Assembly: GCA_027924645.1 (NCBI GenBank)
Contig: BSBN01000809.1
Span: 46,468,001-46,532,000, forward strand
Source: Cunninghamia lanceolata
Lineage: Eukaryota > Streptophyta > Pinopsida > Cupressales > Cupressaceae
DNA length: 64,000 nt
Direction of reading: 5' to 3'
Part shown: piece after piece, positions 36,201-46,418 of the stretch
Position numbering within the stretch: the first letter of the stretch is position 1
How the letters are laid out: the number at the start of each line of letters is the position of its first letter
The notes under the pieces: generated by a model
The model's database searches: none
What the model was told of the DNA's origin: nothing
What the model saw: the letters and a program-made list of their open reading frames with translations, nothing else
Made by a program: the position numbers and the translations under genes

Positions 36201-36642
36201 CATTAATATTTTAATGTTGGTAGATTGGTGGAAGTGAATCCATAATCGCCACCTGTCAAAAAAGGGTTAGCAGGATCAAACCTTGGTACATATCATTTAA
36301 AAACATCCTTCACCTACTAGGAAAAAGGGGCCATGGGGTCGTTTAAAATAAAGTATCTTAGGCATGGGCTGGGGGCGATGACTGTATGGCAAGGGGTCGG
36401 TTAAACAATGTTCTAGAGGGCACAAAGAGGCAATTTAAAATCTTGAGTAATAGGTGATAGGCAGTCAACACAAAAACATAACAAACATGATTTCTATCAT
36501 GCTTAACACAAGGGTTTAGGGTTTAAGGGGTTTTATTCATAATACTTTTATAATATGCAAAAAACCCTAGGCCAGAGATCTTCTAACCTGATGACACAAA
36601 TCTTTGGGCTAAAATACCAGAGCTATCAAAAAATTTTATATC
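33260..36642. other. Unassigned 3.4 kb between C1 RNase H and G2
   Basis: By position this should be the 3' interior of C1, but it is far longer than the usual leader between RNase H and LTR, so it probably holds another insertion. TGTTGGTTG near 33,269 is a possible LTR-like start; no matching end, second copy or target duplication was found. No coding frame is recognised on either strand. Confidence 0.3.
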
Positions 36643-36647
36643 GTTCC

Positions 36648-36880
36648 TGTTGATGTATAAATTTGTGGGTCTAATCCAACAACAACATGGGAAGCTTCAG
36701 AGATGTGGATTGACCCCTAATGCAACCTCCAGATTTTAGGGAAGCTAGCTCTTCCTTTTTTCAACAGAGTTCTGGGAAAAGGAGAAGAAAAAATAAGATT
36801 ACAAATACAATGAAATAAAACCTAACCCTATGGCGATTCACTGGATTTAAAACCAACCTAGTTGAATAAATCAGATCTAT
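36648..36880 (-). repeat. G2 3' LTR, distal piece
   Basis: Matches 55,529-55,760 (TGATGTATAAATTTG, then GGGTCTAATCCAACAA). It ends at AGATCTAT, where P1 begins. About 70 bp present at 55,750-55,825 are missing here. Confidence 0.85.
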
Positions 36881-37253
36881 TGGGACCTAAAATTCCCTCT
36901 CATTTTTACAAAATTTTAGGTCCCCATAATAAAAATTTCAGCTTCAGCACTCAGAAATACATTAGAAAATATGCCTCAGTGGCCTATCTCAGAGTAGATT
37001 CAATCTTCGAGCCCTAAAAATTGAATTCATAGTTTCTACAGTACGCTGTCAAATATGGGTTTTAGGATGCAAGCATTAAAAAACCTCAACACTTTCTCTT
37101 GTGCTAAGGAGCCACTTAAACTTTGCTACAAATTATTGTGCTCCATTGGGGGTCAGCCAATTGCAGATGGTAGCCTTTTTGATTTTATGCACCAAGTTTT
37201 CAACATTTGGTTTATTATATATAAGGATGAAATTCAATTTCACTCTTTTAACA

Positions 37254-37325
37254 AGTTATAGAACTAAAAGAAAAAATGGTATATTTAGCAGATTGGATGC
37301 TTGCACATTTTCACTAAACATCTAA
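37254..37325 (+). pseudogene. Tripeptidyl-peptidase II fragment, part 1
   Basis: RKNGIFSRLDACTF and its flanking residues match the segment of plant TPP2 that lies just before the catalytic-His region (SPHGTHVAGI in the family). The match stops at 37,322 and does not continue into the His motif. The next TPP2-like text begins some 700 bp downstream, with unrelated coding text between. Confidence 0.6.
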
Positions 37326-37409
37326 TAAGATAAAAGAGTAGTTAAATGATGAAGAAGTTATTGTCAAAGATACTTATGGCAATGGTCATCATGTGAGTAT
37401 TGATGTTAT

Positions 37410-38010
37410 CAACATTTGAAGGACAATCCCCTGTGAATAGGCAAAGGATGGTCTACAAGGCAATATAGGAAGAGATGCAAAATGTTGTTCATGCTGTTGA
37501 TCAAATGACAACAAAAACTCCTGCTAAGGCTACAGAAGCATCTAAGTAATATTTAATGTTGGATATTGAAGGTTTTGTGGCTTATGATAAGCTTTCACAG
37601 ATTATACATTCAAATTTACTAAAGTTGTATTATTCGTATGGACTGTACAATGTGCCTCTACTTATACTTCAGCCATTTGTTCCTTCACTCTGACATGTTA
37701 CTAAAACATTCAATCATCATGAGGATGAAGTCAACAAGCTTATGTACTCTTCCATAAATGGTTTAGATTTAGAAAGCTATGAATTCAAGGCAGATGGATA
37801 CATATAAAAACTACAATCTCTCGGATGCTCGAAGTATTGAATGACATGAGATGTTAAAGGATTCTAGTTTTTTTGGAATATAGGCTATGTCAATGCTGAT
37901 ATGGCATATGAAAATGAATATCATTTAGGAAGATACAAGTTTTGATTACTCGTGATATATCTAATTCTCAACATTCTGCATTTGTGAGCTTATATGTTAC
38001 AGTATTCCAT
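37410..38010 (+). pseudogene. Unidentified gene fragment U1 inside the TPP2 remnant
   Basis: Protein-like text with few breaks: EEMQNVVHAVDQMTTKTPAK, YLMLDIEGFVAYDKLSQIIH, LLKLYYSYGLYNVPLLILQ, HEDEVNKLMYSSINGLDLES. A second piece at about 37,870-38,010 has GYVNADMAYENEYHLGRYKF. Stops are present between them. I cannot name the source protein. It lies between TPP2 parts 1 and 2, so it is a separate captured piece, or two, spliced into the TPP2 remnant. Confidence 0.5.
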
Positions 38011-38033
38011 AATAAAAAAGAGTGACCATTGAT

Positions 38034-38645
38034 GAGTGGAATTGCATTAGGAGCATAACATATTTCATGCAAAATTGGGATTCCCGTTTGGGCTGGATAG
38101 AAATAGGAACTAGTTTAACACATACTTTGATATCAGTACTTGAGGACAAATGTGATTTTATTAACATGAGCTATGGTGAGGTTACCATGATGCCTGACTA
38201 TGGACACTTCATCGAGTTTGTAAATTGAAACTGTAAACAAATATGGGGTGATATTTGTAAGTAGTGCTGATAACAATGGACCTGCATTGAGTATTGTCTC
38301 AGCTCCAGGTGGCATAAGTTCAAGCATTATAGGAATTGAAGCTTATGTTTCACCTGCCATCACTACTAATACTCACTATATGGTGGAGTGACCCGTTGAA
38401 AGGCTTGAATATACAGGGTTTAGTCATGATCCACTGTAGATGGCAATTTGCGAGTGTGCTTAACTGCTCCTTGTGGTGCTAGTTCTCCTGTCCCTATCTA
38501 GGCCTTGTAGTGACATATACTAATGAATGGCACTCTTATGGCATCTCCATGTGCTTGTGGTGGTGTTTCTCTTTTGAAGGCTGAGTACTTTTTAATTAGT
38601 TCCCACACTGTACGTAGAGCCCTCAAGAACTCAACACCTGATGTT
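38034..38645 (+). pseudogene. Tripeptidyl-peptidase II fragment, part 2 (subtilase domain)
   Basis: TPP2 is a giant cytosolic subtilisin-like peptidase that removes tripeptides downstream of the proteasome. This piece reads, with a few frameshifts and stops, through [60 protein letters not shown] (Asn of the oxyanion region), [23 protein letters not shown] and NGTLMASPCACGGVSLL, then HTVRRALKNSTP. The family motif is N-G-T-S-M-A-S-P. Here the catalytic Ser codon is CTT (Leu, 38,535-38,537). About 200 codons are contiguous without introns, although plant TPP2 genes are intron-rich. It is a dead, apparently processed fragment. Confidence 0.85.
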
Positions 38646-38739
38646 GCATACACCGGAACATCACTTTCACGAATCAAGGCAAAGATAGAAGTCAGGAGAG
38701 CTGTGAACAGAAAGAGCAGGAAACCCTAATATCAGGGAG

Positions 38740-38815
38740 ACTTGCTATATCGGAGTGAGTTTTTTAAATCTCCCCGACTATATAAGTTATGCTGATAAAG
38801 AAAACAACATGAGGC
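38740..38815 (+). repeat. P1 linker repeat, copy a
   Basis: About 70 bp with GAGTGAGTT, CGACTATATAAGTTA and a purine-rich tail lies between the TPP2 and eIF2-gamma fragments. A diverged copy follows the PPR fragment at 40,335-40,412. It probably belongs to the carrier element and not to the captured genes. Confidence 0.55.
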
Positions 38816-39160
38816 AATTCAAAAATTTATTACTGATGGCAATCCAATGGTACCAATTTCTGCACAACTAAAGCATAGCATCGATGTTGTATGTGAACAC
38901 CTAACAAACAAGATTCCTATTCCTGAGCGTAATTTTGTTGCCTCACCCAACATGATTGTGATTAGATCATTTGATGTGAATAAACCTGGTGCTGAAGTTA
39001 ATGAAATAAAAGGTGGTGTTGCTGGTGGAAATAAAAAATAGTGTTCTGAAACTGAATCAAGAAATTGAAATCCATCTTGGCACTGCAGTCAAAAATTGAG
39101 AGTGGCAATATCAAGTGTACACATATTCTTTCGAGAATAACTTCCAACATGGAAAATAAT
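38812..39160 (+). pseudogene. Translation initiation factor eIF2-gamma fragment
   Basis: eIF2-gamma is the GTP-binding core of the complex that brings initiator tRNA to the ribosome. The piece starts [20 protein letters not shown] and continues [52 protein letters not shown]. After one frameshift comes SVLKLNQEIEIHLG, and after another ESGNIKCTHILSRI. These match the end of the G domain and the start of domain II of the family in the right order. No intron interrupts about 110 codons. The N-terminal GTP-binding motifs are absent, so it is a fragment with no translational role. Confidence 0.85.
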
Positions 39161-39559
39161 GCTCCTTCGATCCACGCTGAAGATAGTGAAGTGACACTGA
39201 TTTGCTTTGCAAATATTTTAGTGAGGTGATAGAGGTTGACTACTTTACTTTCTTACTGCGAGCCCAAACTGTCCTCCTTCGGTAGCGAATGTGATGGTTA
39301 TTTTTTGGACCAATAGATGGGAGTTAGCTCAACGGATGGTGCTAGCCAATAAAGTTTTGACTCCCAAGAAAGGCCTTTGATTGATATCTAGCTATGGGTG
39401 ATTGTAAGGTGTGGATCGCAAATGGCGAGGATTTACCCATATTTACCTCTATTTGATGGCTTGGTTGCGGACTGATCACACAATCCTATCTAATTGTGAA
39501 TTTGCCAATGATATAATGCAAATCTGTATACTATCTTCCAGTCCAACAAATATGTCTAT

Positions 39560-39995
39560 AAGATTCTTCCTTTAGTGGTGGCACACAAGTTGATCAACAA
39601 TCCTAAAATCTACAATGATATTCTGCTTGCAGCCGCTTCACCAACAACCTAAAAGTTTCGAACAAGAACTCTAAAGGGTTTAGAACTGGCAATGCCAGAA
39701 AGCTCTCGAAAGTTTATTACATGCATACGGAAGTATATTCTGCTTTATCTTATTTTATGTGAGAGGACAGGAGATTTTTATACGCTTTAACAGGCTTATT
39801 CTTCTATCCAGACAGATAAGAAGTTCTTTCTTTTCTTGGATGATATAATACCTATTGCACTCAGGAGGTATATACAAGATCTTAAGATAGCAATTTCTTG
39901 TGCAGAGTCCCATGGTTCTAGCAATAATAGCACATTTAAGCAGTCGATAGAGACAATATTTAACCTATTTATGGACTAGGGAGATTTGTGGTCTG
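39560..39995 (+). pseudogene. Unidentified gene fragment U2 (large helical protein)
   Basis: With two or three stops the text reads [83 protein letters not shown] and GDLWSDLDGLSESRSTTPEF. It looks like part of a long alpha-helical protein. The plant homologue of calcineurin-binding protein CABIN1 came to mind, but from vague recall only, so the call stays open. Confidence 0.45.
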
Positions 39996-40097
39996 ACTTG
40001 GATGGGTTATCTGAATCAAGAAGTACAACTCCTGAGTTTTTTTGAAATAATTGTTTATAGCTCCATTCACAGGTATTTACATGCTTTGGAGATTGAT

Positions 40098-40280
40098 GGT
40101 AGAATGGAGGCCCGAAGACAACTGTACAACAACTTTACAACGATAGTTGTAGAATATATACAAAATGAAGATATTGAAAAGGTTTTAGAAACTTTTGAGC
40201 AAATGCATATGGTAGGTGTAAAACCAGAATCCATAACCTTCGCCAGACTCCTCATAGTTGTGCTCGAGCTAAACAGTTAG
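40098..40280 (+). pseudogene. Pentatricopeptide-repeat (PPR) protein fragment
   Basis: About 60 codons open with GRMEARRQLYNN and continue EYIQNEDIEKVLETFEQMHM and GVKPESITFARLL. This is the pattern of one complete PPR motif with part of the preceding one (VxxGYxxNG..EAL..F..M...GVKP...T). PPR proteins bind organellar RNA in plants. The piece is too short to function and begins and ends abruptly. Confidence 0.75.
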
Positions 40281-40334
40281 GGCAAAATTTGAAAACCCAC
40301 AAGAGAAACTACTCACCGATAAAAACTCATCGGC

Positions 40335-40412
40335 AAGATATATACCATCAGAGTGAGTTCTCAATATCTATTCGACTATACAAGTTACTCCGATGAGGAG
40401 GAAAAAACAAGA
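40335..40412 (+). repeat. P1 linker repeat, copy b
   Basis: Diverged copy of 38,740-38,815 (AGAGTGAGTTCTC, CGACTATACAAGTTACT, then GAGGAAAAAACAAG). The following 200 bp contain many ATCGG and CCGAT words, several in inverted pairs. Confidence 0.55.
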
Positions 40413-42249
40413 TTTCAAATGCAAGGTGCATCGAGGTGATGATATGTGGTGTCCCACCGATAGACCGAAGGAAAGTTGTTTATCGGTGGAGGATGACTAT
40501 CGGTGGAAGAAGAACCACAGTCCCGCTGATATGCCGATGGGAAAAATACAACCCTGATATCAAGAAAATATTTGGAAGACAATAAAGCTACAGAAATCAT
40601 ATTTTAATCAATAGTGGTTCGCAAGGCAAGATATTTTCAGAGAAGAAGATGGAGAGATCCATGGAGAAGGCCGAAGCATGAGCCGAGGAAGTCGAGCAGA
40701 AAAAGTGGAGCAGGGAAATATGCAATCGACACACATAATGAAGTACTGATTATCTGAGAATAGATCATATTGGCAAAATAATATCCCCAAGGACAAAGTC
40801 ATTGATTCGGAAAATCTTCAAGAGTAATATGAGGATGATAGAATTTGATCCACAGGACATTTAATATATTATTAAAATACTTTGGATGACAGATTGAGTT
40901 AAAAGGGTATGAGTATTATTAAAAGGAAAAATAAACATGGACAGAAGATCAAGTAAAATATGAATACAATAAAATAAAATAATCACATTAGGAGGTGAAA
41001 TATTTTAAGAATTAACCAAATGGGTGATTATTCTACTTAATATGATGGCCAATGAAACAAGAAGGGGTAATTATTAAATATTTTGCCAAATGGAAGTGGA
41101 AGTGCACACAAGTAAATGTGAACGTGAAAAATACCAAAAATTAATGATGATTATCATAATGAAGGTTAATATTAAATATTCAAGTATTGCTGAAGATAAT
41201 TAATTAAATGAAAGGTTGCACAGAACAAATATGCAAAGGCTCATAACCCTTGAAGATACAATGTATATATGAAGGGTGAAATTAAAACATCATCATCATT
41301 AGTAGTAGGTTAGAAGATCATCAATAGTGGTAGATAGGCTCATCTACTCAGTCATAATCTCCATATGTCACCTTTCCTCATCCGCTCTCATTTCGAAAAC
41401 TTCTACTATTAATGTATAAATTTTGAAGTATAATCAATGGAGAAGATTGCTCAAATCTAGTGATTTACTTTCAGTGTTCAACTGTTGTGTCGGGATTAAA
41501 TTTTATATGTTATTGTATTGTCTCCAAAGTGGTTTTTCCTTATTATTCAAATTAACACAATTTGCCAGGGCACATTTGTTGTTGCTGTGTGATTTCGTGA
41601 TTGGTTTTTGCCTGGAGTGAATTAAATTCCTTTCAAGTAATTCATCTTAACTGGTTCCTACAAAGGATTAAAATCCTTTTAAAACTAATTCTTTTGATTC
41701 GTTTCCTTCAAGTCAAGAATTAAATATCCTTTCATAATATCACAGTAATTTGGGAAAATAGCACTGGGATTACTAAGAAGAGTATTGTGACTGACATACT
41801 TGCACGTTTGCATAAGGTGTAGACATTTAAAAGTGCTCAACTATTAGAGTTAAGCTGAGAAGTAAATCTACCAATCCTACACATTTGTCTCCATAATCAT
41901 TATTTATTCACTTACTCCATCCACCCATTAGATTAGGCACTGATCAATTTTAGAACATTTTATATAAATCCGATTCATATTCTCAATACTTCAAGCACTT
42001 CATTAGGAACTAATTAGCAAGCTTTGAAATTATCTCACGCTTGTGTGCCATAATGAGTAGAATTGCCTAAATCAAAATCTATTTATATTTCCAAGTCTAC
42101 TTTATCATTTAGGTACACCCACCTAGGCCTGGCAAAACCTGAAGAGTAGGGGGTTTCTAGTTGCGTAAACCCTATCTTGTTGACCAAAAACGTATCAAGA
42201 GATTGGCACTCTCTTGTGGTCTAAAAACCAGCATTTTTGTGACCCAACA
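40413..42249. other. Right part of P1 without recognised genes
   Basis: AT-rich sequence up to the right terminus. No coding frame or terminal repeat is recognised. It presumably holds the carrier element's own 3' or 5' end. Confidence 0.3.
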
Positions 42250-43353
42250 AGATTTATCAGAGGCAAACAAACAAAAACTAAAAGCAAGAAATAGAAATAC
42301 ACTTTGAATCTGCACAAAAACACCGTCTCTCTTTATTTGAATGGAAAACATATTACAAAGGCAAAATATCTTGCACAAGGTAAAATATTACAATCCTCAT
42401 AAAGATGTCCTGTCGAGGCAAAAAATGTATCTCTGCTACTGCTAAAAGTTCTCTGATCTGGAACTATGTCTGTCTCTCCTCTATCTAACCTAGATCCCTT
42501 TTATAACCTAGAAACCAAAGAAAAATATCACAACTGTCCCCGAAAATCTCTGCAACTGAAACCTGGGAAATTTGGCTTGAATAACTACCTAGGAAACTGA
42601 ACTAGAATTGATCTTTTTATTCCCCATGGCTGGAAAAATCCATCTACCTCTACATCTTTGGCCTGCGTGAATTTTATTCCCACCCATCTCTTTATTTCAT
42701 GTAGCTTATCGTGGAAGTTTCATGAACAATAAAGCATGACTTTATTTATTTTAGGGTTTCATTTACTTTCAATGTGAAGAGTCAAAAGAGAGTCTTAATA
42801 ATAAATCACTTAGCTTTATCTTGAGGGTCCCACCTCTCATATTCAAAGATCTCCACCTTTATTTAAAACAGATTTGCTTCCCCGTAGGCTTTAAAAGAAA
42901 GACTACATTTAATATTTGAAACTAGTTTCTTTAATGGAGGGCCCCACCATATAACTCAAGCTTCTCTAAAACCTCACGTGAATCTTTTCCATTTTAAGTA
43001 AATTTAATAAAATAAAATAAAATAAATGCATTTATCTGTGCTCCGCAGGTTCCACATGGTGGACTGGTGCTCTTTTGAGAGAAACTTTCCTCTCCCTGCT
43101 GGTCAAACTCTTTCCAGTGTGCCAAGTGGCTTCTTCCAATGCTCTCTCCTTGCCTCTGCTTCTTGATACCCGGGAGCTGTTGATCTGAGTCTTCATCATC
43201 GAACAGTTGCTAAGCCTCTGAATATTACATTTATCCTCAGGTCCGTGACTTGTTTCATGTGGTAGGGTGAGCTCTGCATGTTATGCGCCATACTTCAGTT
43301 GATTGTAGCTTTTATCATTTGATGCACTACCTCTACTCTTACTATACACCTAT
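42250..43353 (-). repeat. G2 3' LTR, middle piece
   Basis: Matches 55,830-56,930 closely (for example CAGAGGCAAACAAACAAAAA, CACCGTCTCTCTTTATTTGA). It stops at 43,353, where G1 begins. The counterpart of about 56,930-57,050 is absent on the far side of G1. Confidence 0.88.
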
Positions 43354-46238
43354 TGAGAAATTCTACACTCCATTTCAAAGTTTTCAATTTCATGCTTTTA
43401 TTCTAAGGCACATGAGATAAATTGAGACAGAGTGAAGCAAATCAAAGGCATAACTGTCAGACAATTTTTTAGTATTGAGAAGATGAAACTTCAATAGATG
43501 ATAGGTACAATCAATGACAATTAATGAGAGTGCGCACTTCTATAATCAAAGTGCCATTTCTTGCAACCAAAAGAAGGTGTTACCATAAGATATAGTCGTA
43601 GCCTCCATAGGGAAAATGCATTTTGAAACTTTGTAATATAAAAGAGGATCAGCCAGCATTATAATGTATGGACGAAGCACAAATAGAAATTTAGTCACTA
43701 GTCTATTATAATAAATGACATTGTCACAATCACACTGCCTATTGAAATGAACGCTCACTCAACATATAATAGCATCAAACATAATCATGATGCTCAGTAA
43801 AGAAATGGCACTACTACTTATGGTGGAGTGATCTATTATCACACCCATTTTCAAATCGGACCAGTAGAAGTTCAAGATATAGCTTGAGTTGCAAGAAGTA
43901 AGGCACGATTCAAAGGCATGAGATCAAATTTAAAGCTACATATGCATAAGGTTTCCTATGAGATAGAAGGATCGGCCTATTCTCATATACAGTGCACTTT
44001 TATCGAAACACAGTCTCAAACCATTTAACAAGGTGCTGCCAATTTGGAGTTAACGCAACCATAGGATTAAAGGCACAAGCTTCAAATGAGGCGTCACTTC
44101 ATGAGTTTCATTGAGCCTCTATATCTACAACCTGTTTCAATACCAAAAGCGCTTAGCCTCATGTGATGAAATAGTAGTACAAGGATATGTGTTGCTAGTA
44201 TATGAATGTTGCCTTAGCAAAAATGAAAGAATGCCTGATGGGAAAAGAAAGGCATGGCTGGTTCAAAGCACAACCAACATGGTGCAAACATATTCAATAA
44301 TGGTACTAGTAAAAGTGAGGCTCAGTTTATGGTAAGTGACTATGGATATTGAGGCAGTTGTATATAAAGGCTCAACAAAACAAAATATCAAAGACTCAGC
44401 CTCATATAATTCAAAGGTGCCACTTGAAATAGAAGACACCTCCACCAAAGGTAAACACTGCTAGTTTTCCAAAATGGTCATTCAAAACAGCCACATAGGG
44501 ATAGCAAATCTTCATAAAAGTGAGGCTTGAAACTGATAAAGGATACTCAGCATTGAAAAGTATAGTGCAGGATATTGCAAGTAATGCAGTTGTTTCATAG
44601 AAATTATGGTGCTTCAATGATTCATATTTCAATACAAGGCACAGATCAATGGTGCTGCAAAGCCAAAATGATGGTATAGTATAAAGCGTGAGCCATATGA
44701 AGCTCCAGCAATGGTCACAACATAAAGGGCACATAGTATCAGAGCCACTGAATAAAAGAGAAGTGCACTTAGAGTCATTACCACACTGCCAAAGATATAA
44801 GACTCAAGTAGCATAGTAATGGTGGTTGTTCAAGAGTGGCGGCCTCGTCAAAGAAATAGTTGCAACTGAAACAAACACTCATGCACCGTAAGATGAAGAC
44901 TCAATCCAACGGCTCAAGAATCAAATGCAAAAGGATGAAGGAGAGAACGCCAGCTGTAAGTCTTCGAGTGAGTTTTCTTTTAAGTTTCAAAGCACTGGAG
45001 GTTGCCAGATGGTACAACCGTGCTTATTTGAGAGGCTGTAGGGAACAGTTTCTTCCCAAACACCTGCCAGGCCACCACGTGGTTTAAGCAGAAGGCAGAT
45101 AAAACATTGGTTTTATTTTCTTATGAAACTCATGAAGGCAAAAGAGTCACGTGAGTTGAAAGTGTAGTTTTTCATTTTAAATATTGAGTTTCTTATAATC
45201 ATATGGTAGGCCCTCTCCATAAAGCTATGCTTTATGTTAATAAATGTATAAGAATCTCATTTTTAACTAAGCCACGGGAGAAGGAGATCAAGTTAAATAA
45301 ATGTGAATCTTTTATTAAGGCCTCTCATTATAAACGGTGGGTACCTCTAGTTGTTAAGTGAAACTTTATTAAGGAGAATCTTTTGACTCAAAAGGCTATA
45401 GAAGATATAACAAAGATGCAATCCTAAGTTTTTATATGCAGCCACTTTCATTTTTTACAGCAAGTAAGAAGAGATGAACGACAGGAAGTTTTTCATACCA
45501 CAGATCAAGCATTTGCAACAATGTATTTTCCAAGTATGGAGAGTTTCAATTGCCAGTTCAGTTGCTTGAATCAGTGTTGGATTTTGAGGCAGATTTTGGG
45601 GATTTTCAGTTACAGAGATTTTTGGAGGCAGTTGCAAAAGATCTTCAAGGGATTTAATTTTCTAGGTTATAAATGTAAATCCAGGACAGAGAAAGGAAAG
45701 TAATACATAGAGTTCCACATAGTTAGAGAGTTCTTGATAGATCAGATACAGATTTTGGAGCAGCAGATCATAGATTTATTTTTTGCCTTAGTTTTCTTTT
45801 CATAAGGAATGTAATATTTTATTTTGTGCATCTTTGCCTCTGTAAAATTGTTCTTCATTCAATAAAGAGAAATACTACTTTGTGCAGATATGAATCTATC
45901 TCTTGTTCTTGCTTCTTATTTTCTATTTCTTTGCCTCTGTTGAATATGCTTCTTAAACTGGGTAATCAATCATGCACTCTGCTTTTTGGTTTTCAGTTAA
46001 ATCATATAGGGTTTGACACTATTCAACTGGGTTGGTTTTAAATCCGGTGCATCACCATAGGAAGGTAGTTTGTTATTATATCTATAATCTTGTTGCTTTC
46101 TCCCCTTTTCCCAAAACCCATTGAAAAAAGGAAGAGCCAACTTCCCTAAGATATGGAGGTTACTCTGAGATGCCATCCCACATTTTCAGAGTTTCCCATG
46201 TTGCTGTTGGATTAGACCCACAAATTTATACATCAACA
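43354..46238 (+). repeat. G1 5' LTR
   Basis: Matches 48,941-51,274 over its first 2.3 kb. The terminal part (about 45,820-46,238) is the reverse complement of the G2 LTR end near 55,529-55,940, including TTGGATTAGACCCACAAATT. Confidence 0.88.
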
Positions 46239-46258
46239 GTTTTTGGCATGCCCAGTGG
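46239..46258 (+). other. G1 primer-binding-like site
   Basis: GTTTTTGGCATGCCCAGTGG follows the LTR end directly. The minus-strand counterpart in G2 (55,528 downward) reads GTTTTTGGCACGCCCGGTGG. The TGGCxxGCCC core points to a tRNA ending in ...GCCA, perhaps of Lys type; the tRNA was not identified. Confidence 0.55.
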
Positions 46259-46418
46259 GATTGGAATCAAATACTTGGGTCTTTGTTTTCACTGATTCTT
46301 TGCCCTATATTTTGTGGTTTTGGTGGTAAATCACAAAAATATCTACTCATGCGAGCATGAATTTTCCACTTGGTGACTCTATTGGAGGATCCTTCTTAGA
46401 TCTTTGCTCTTGCAGATC

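Larger units (their letters stand above)
36881..42249. mobile_element. P1: 5.4-kb insert carrying fragments of several host genes
   Basis: Bounded by AGATCTAT (36,873-36,880) and AGATTTAT (42,250-42,257), a near-perfect 8-bp duplication of a site that is single in the intact G2 LTR near 55,830. It starts TGGGACCTAAAATT and ends GTGACCCAACA, so either strand reads TG...CA. Inside, all on the plus strand, are pieces of tripeptidyl-peptidase II, eIF2-gamma, a PPR protein and at least two unidentified proteins. The TPP2 and eIF2-gamma pieces read across many codons without introns, which suggests cDNA origin. A 13-bp hairpin stem (36,882-36,894 with 36,912-36,924) marks the left end. No transposase, reverse transcriptase or long terminal repeats were seen. 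An 8-bp duplication suits a hAT-like or Mutator-like carrier better than an LTR element, while the intronless pieces suit a retroelement. The class is unresolved. Confidence 0.65.

Noticed and set aside
36882..36924. P1 left-end hairpin as a Helitron 3' end
   Set aside because: A Helitron needs a hairpin followed by CTRR and insertion between A and T without target duplication. Here the neighbouring bases do not fit CTRR on either strand and an 8-bp duplication is visible.
36881..42249. P1 as an ordinary LTR retrotransposon
   Set aside because: Its ends read TG...CA, but no direct terminal repeats, PBS or PPT were found, and the immediately adjacent 5-bp flanks differ while 8 bp match in 7 positions.
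43008..43026. AATAAAATAAA run as a polyadenylation signal of a gene
   Set aside because: It is a short simple repeat within the G2 LTR piece, with no gene upstream on the plus strand.
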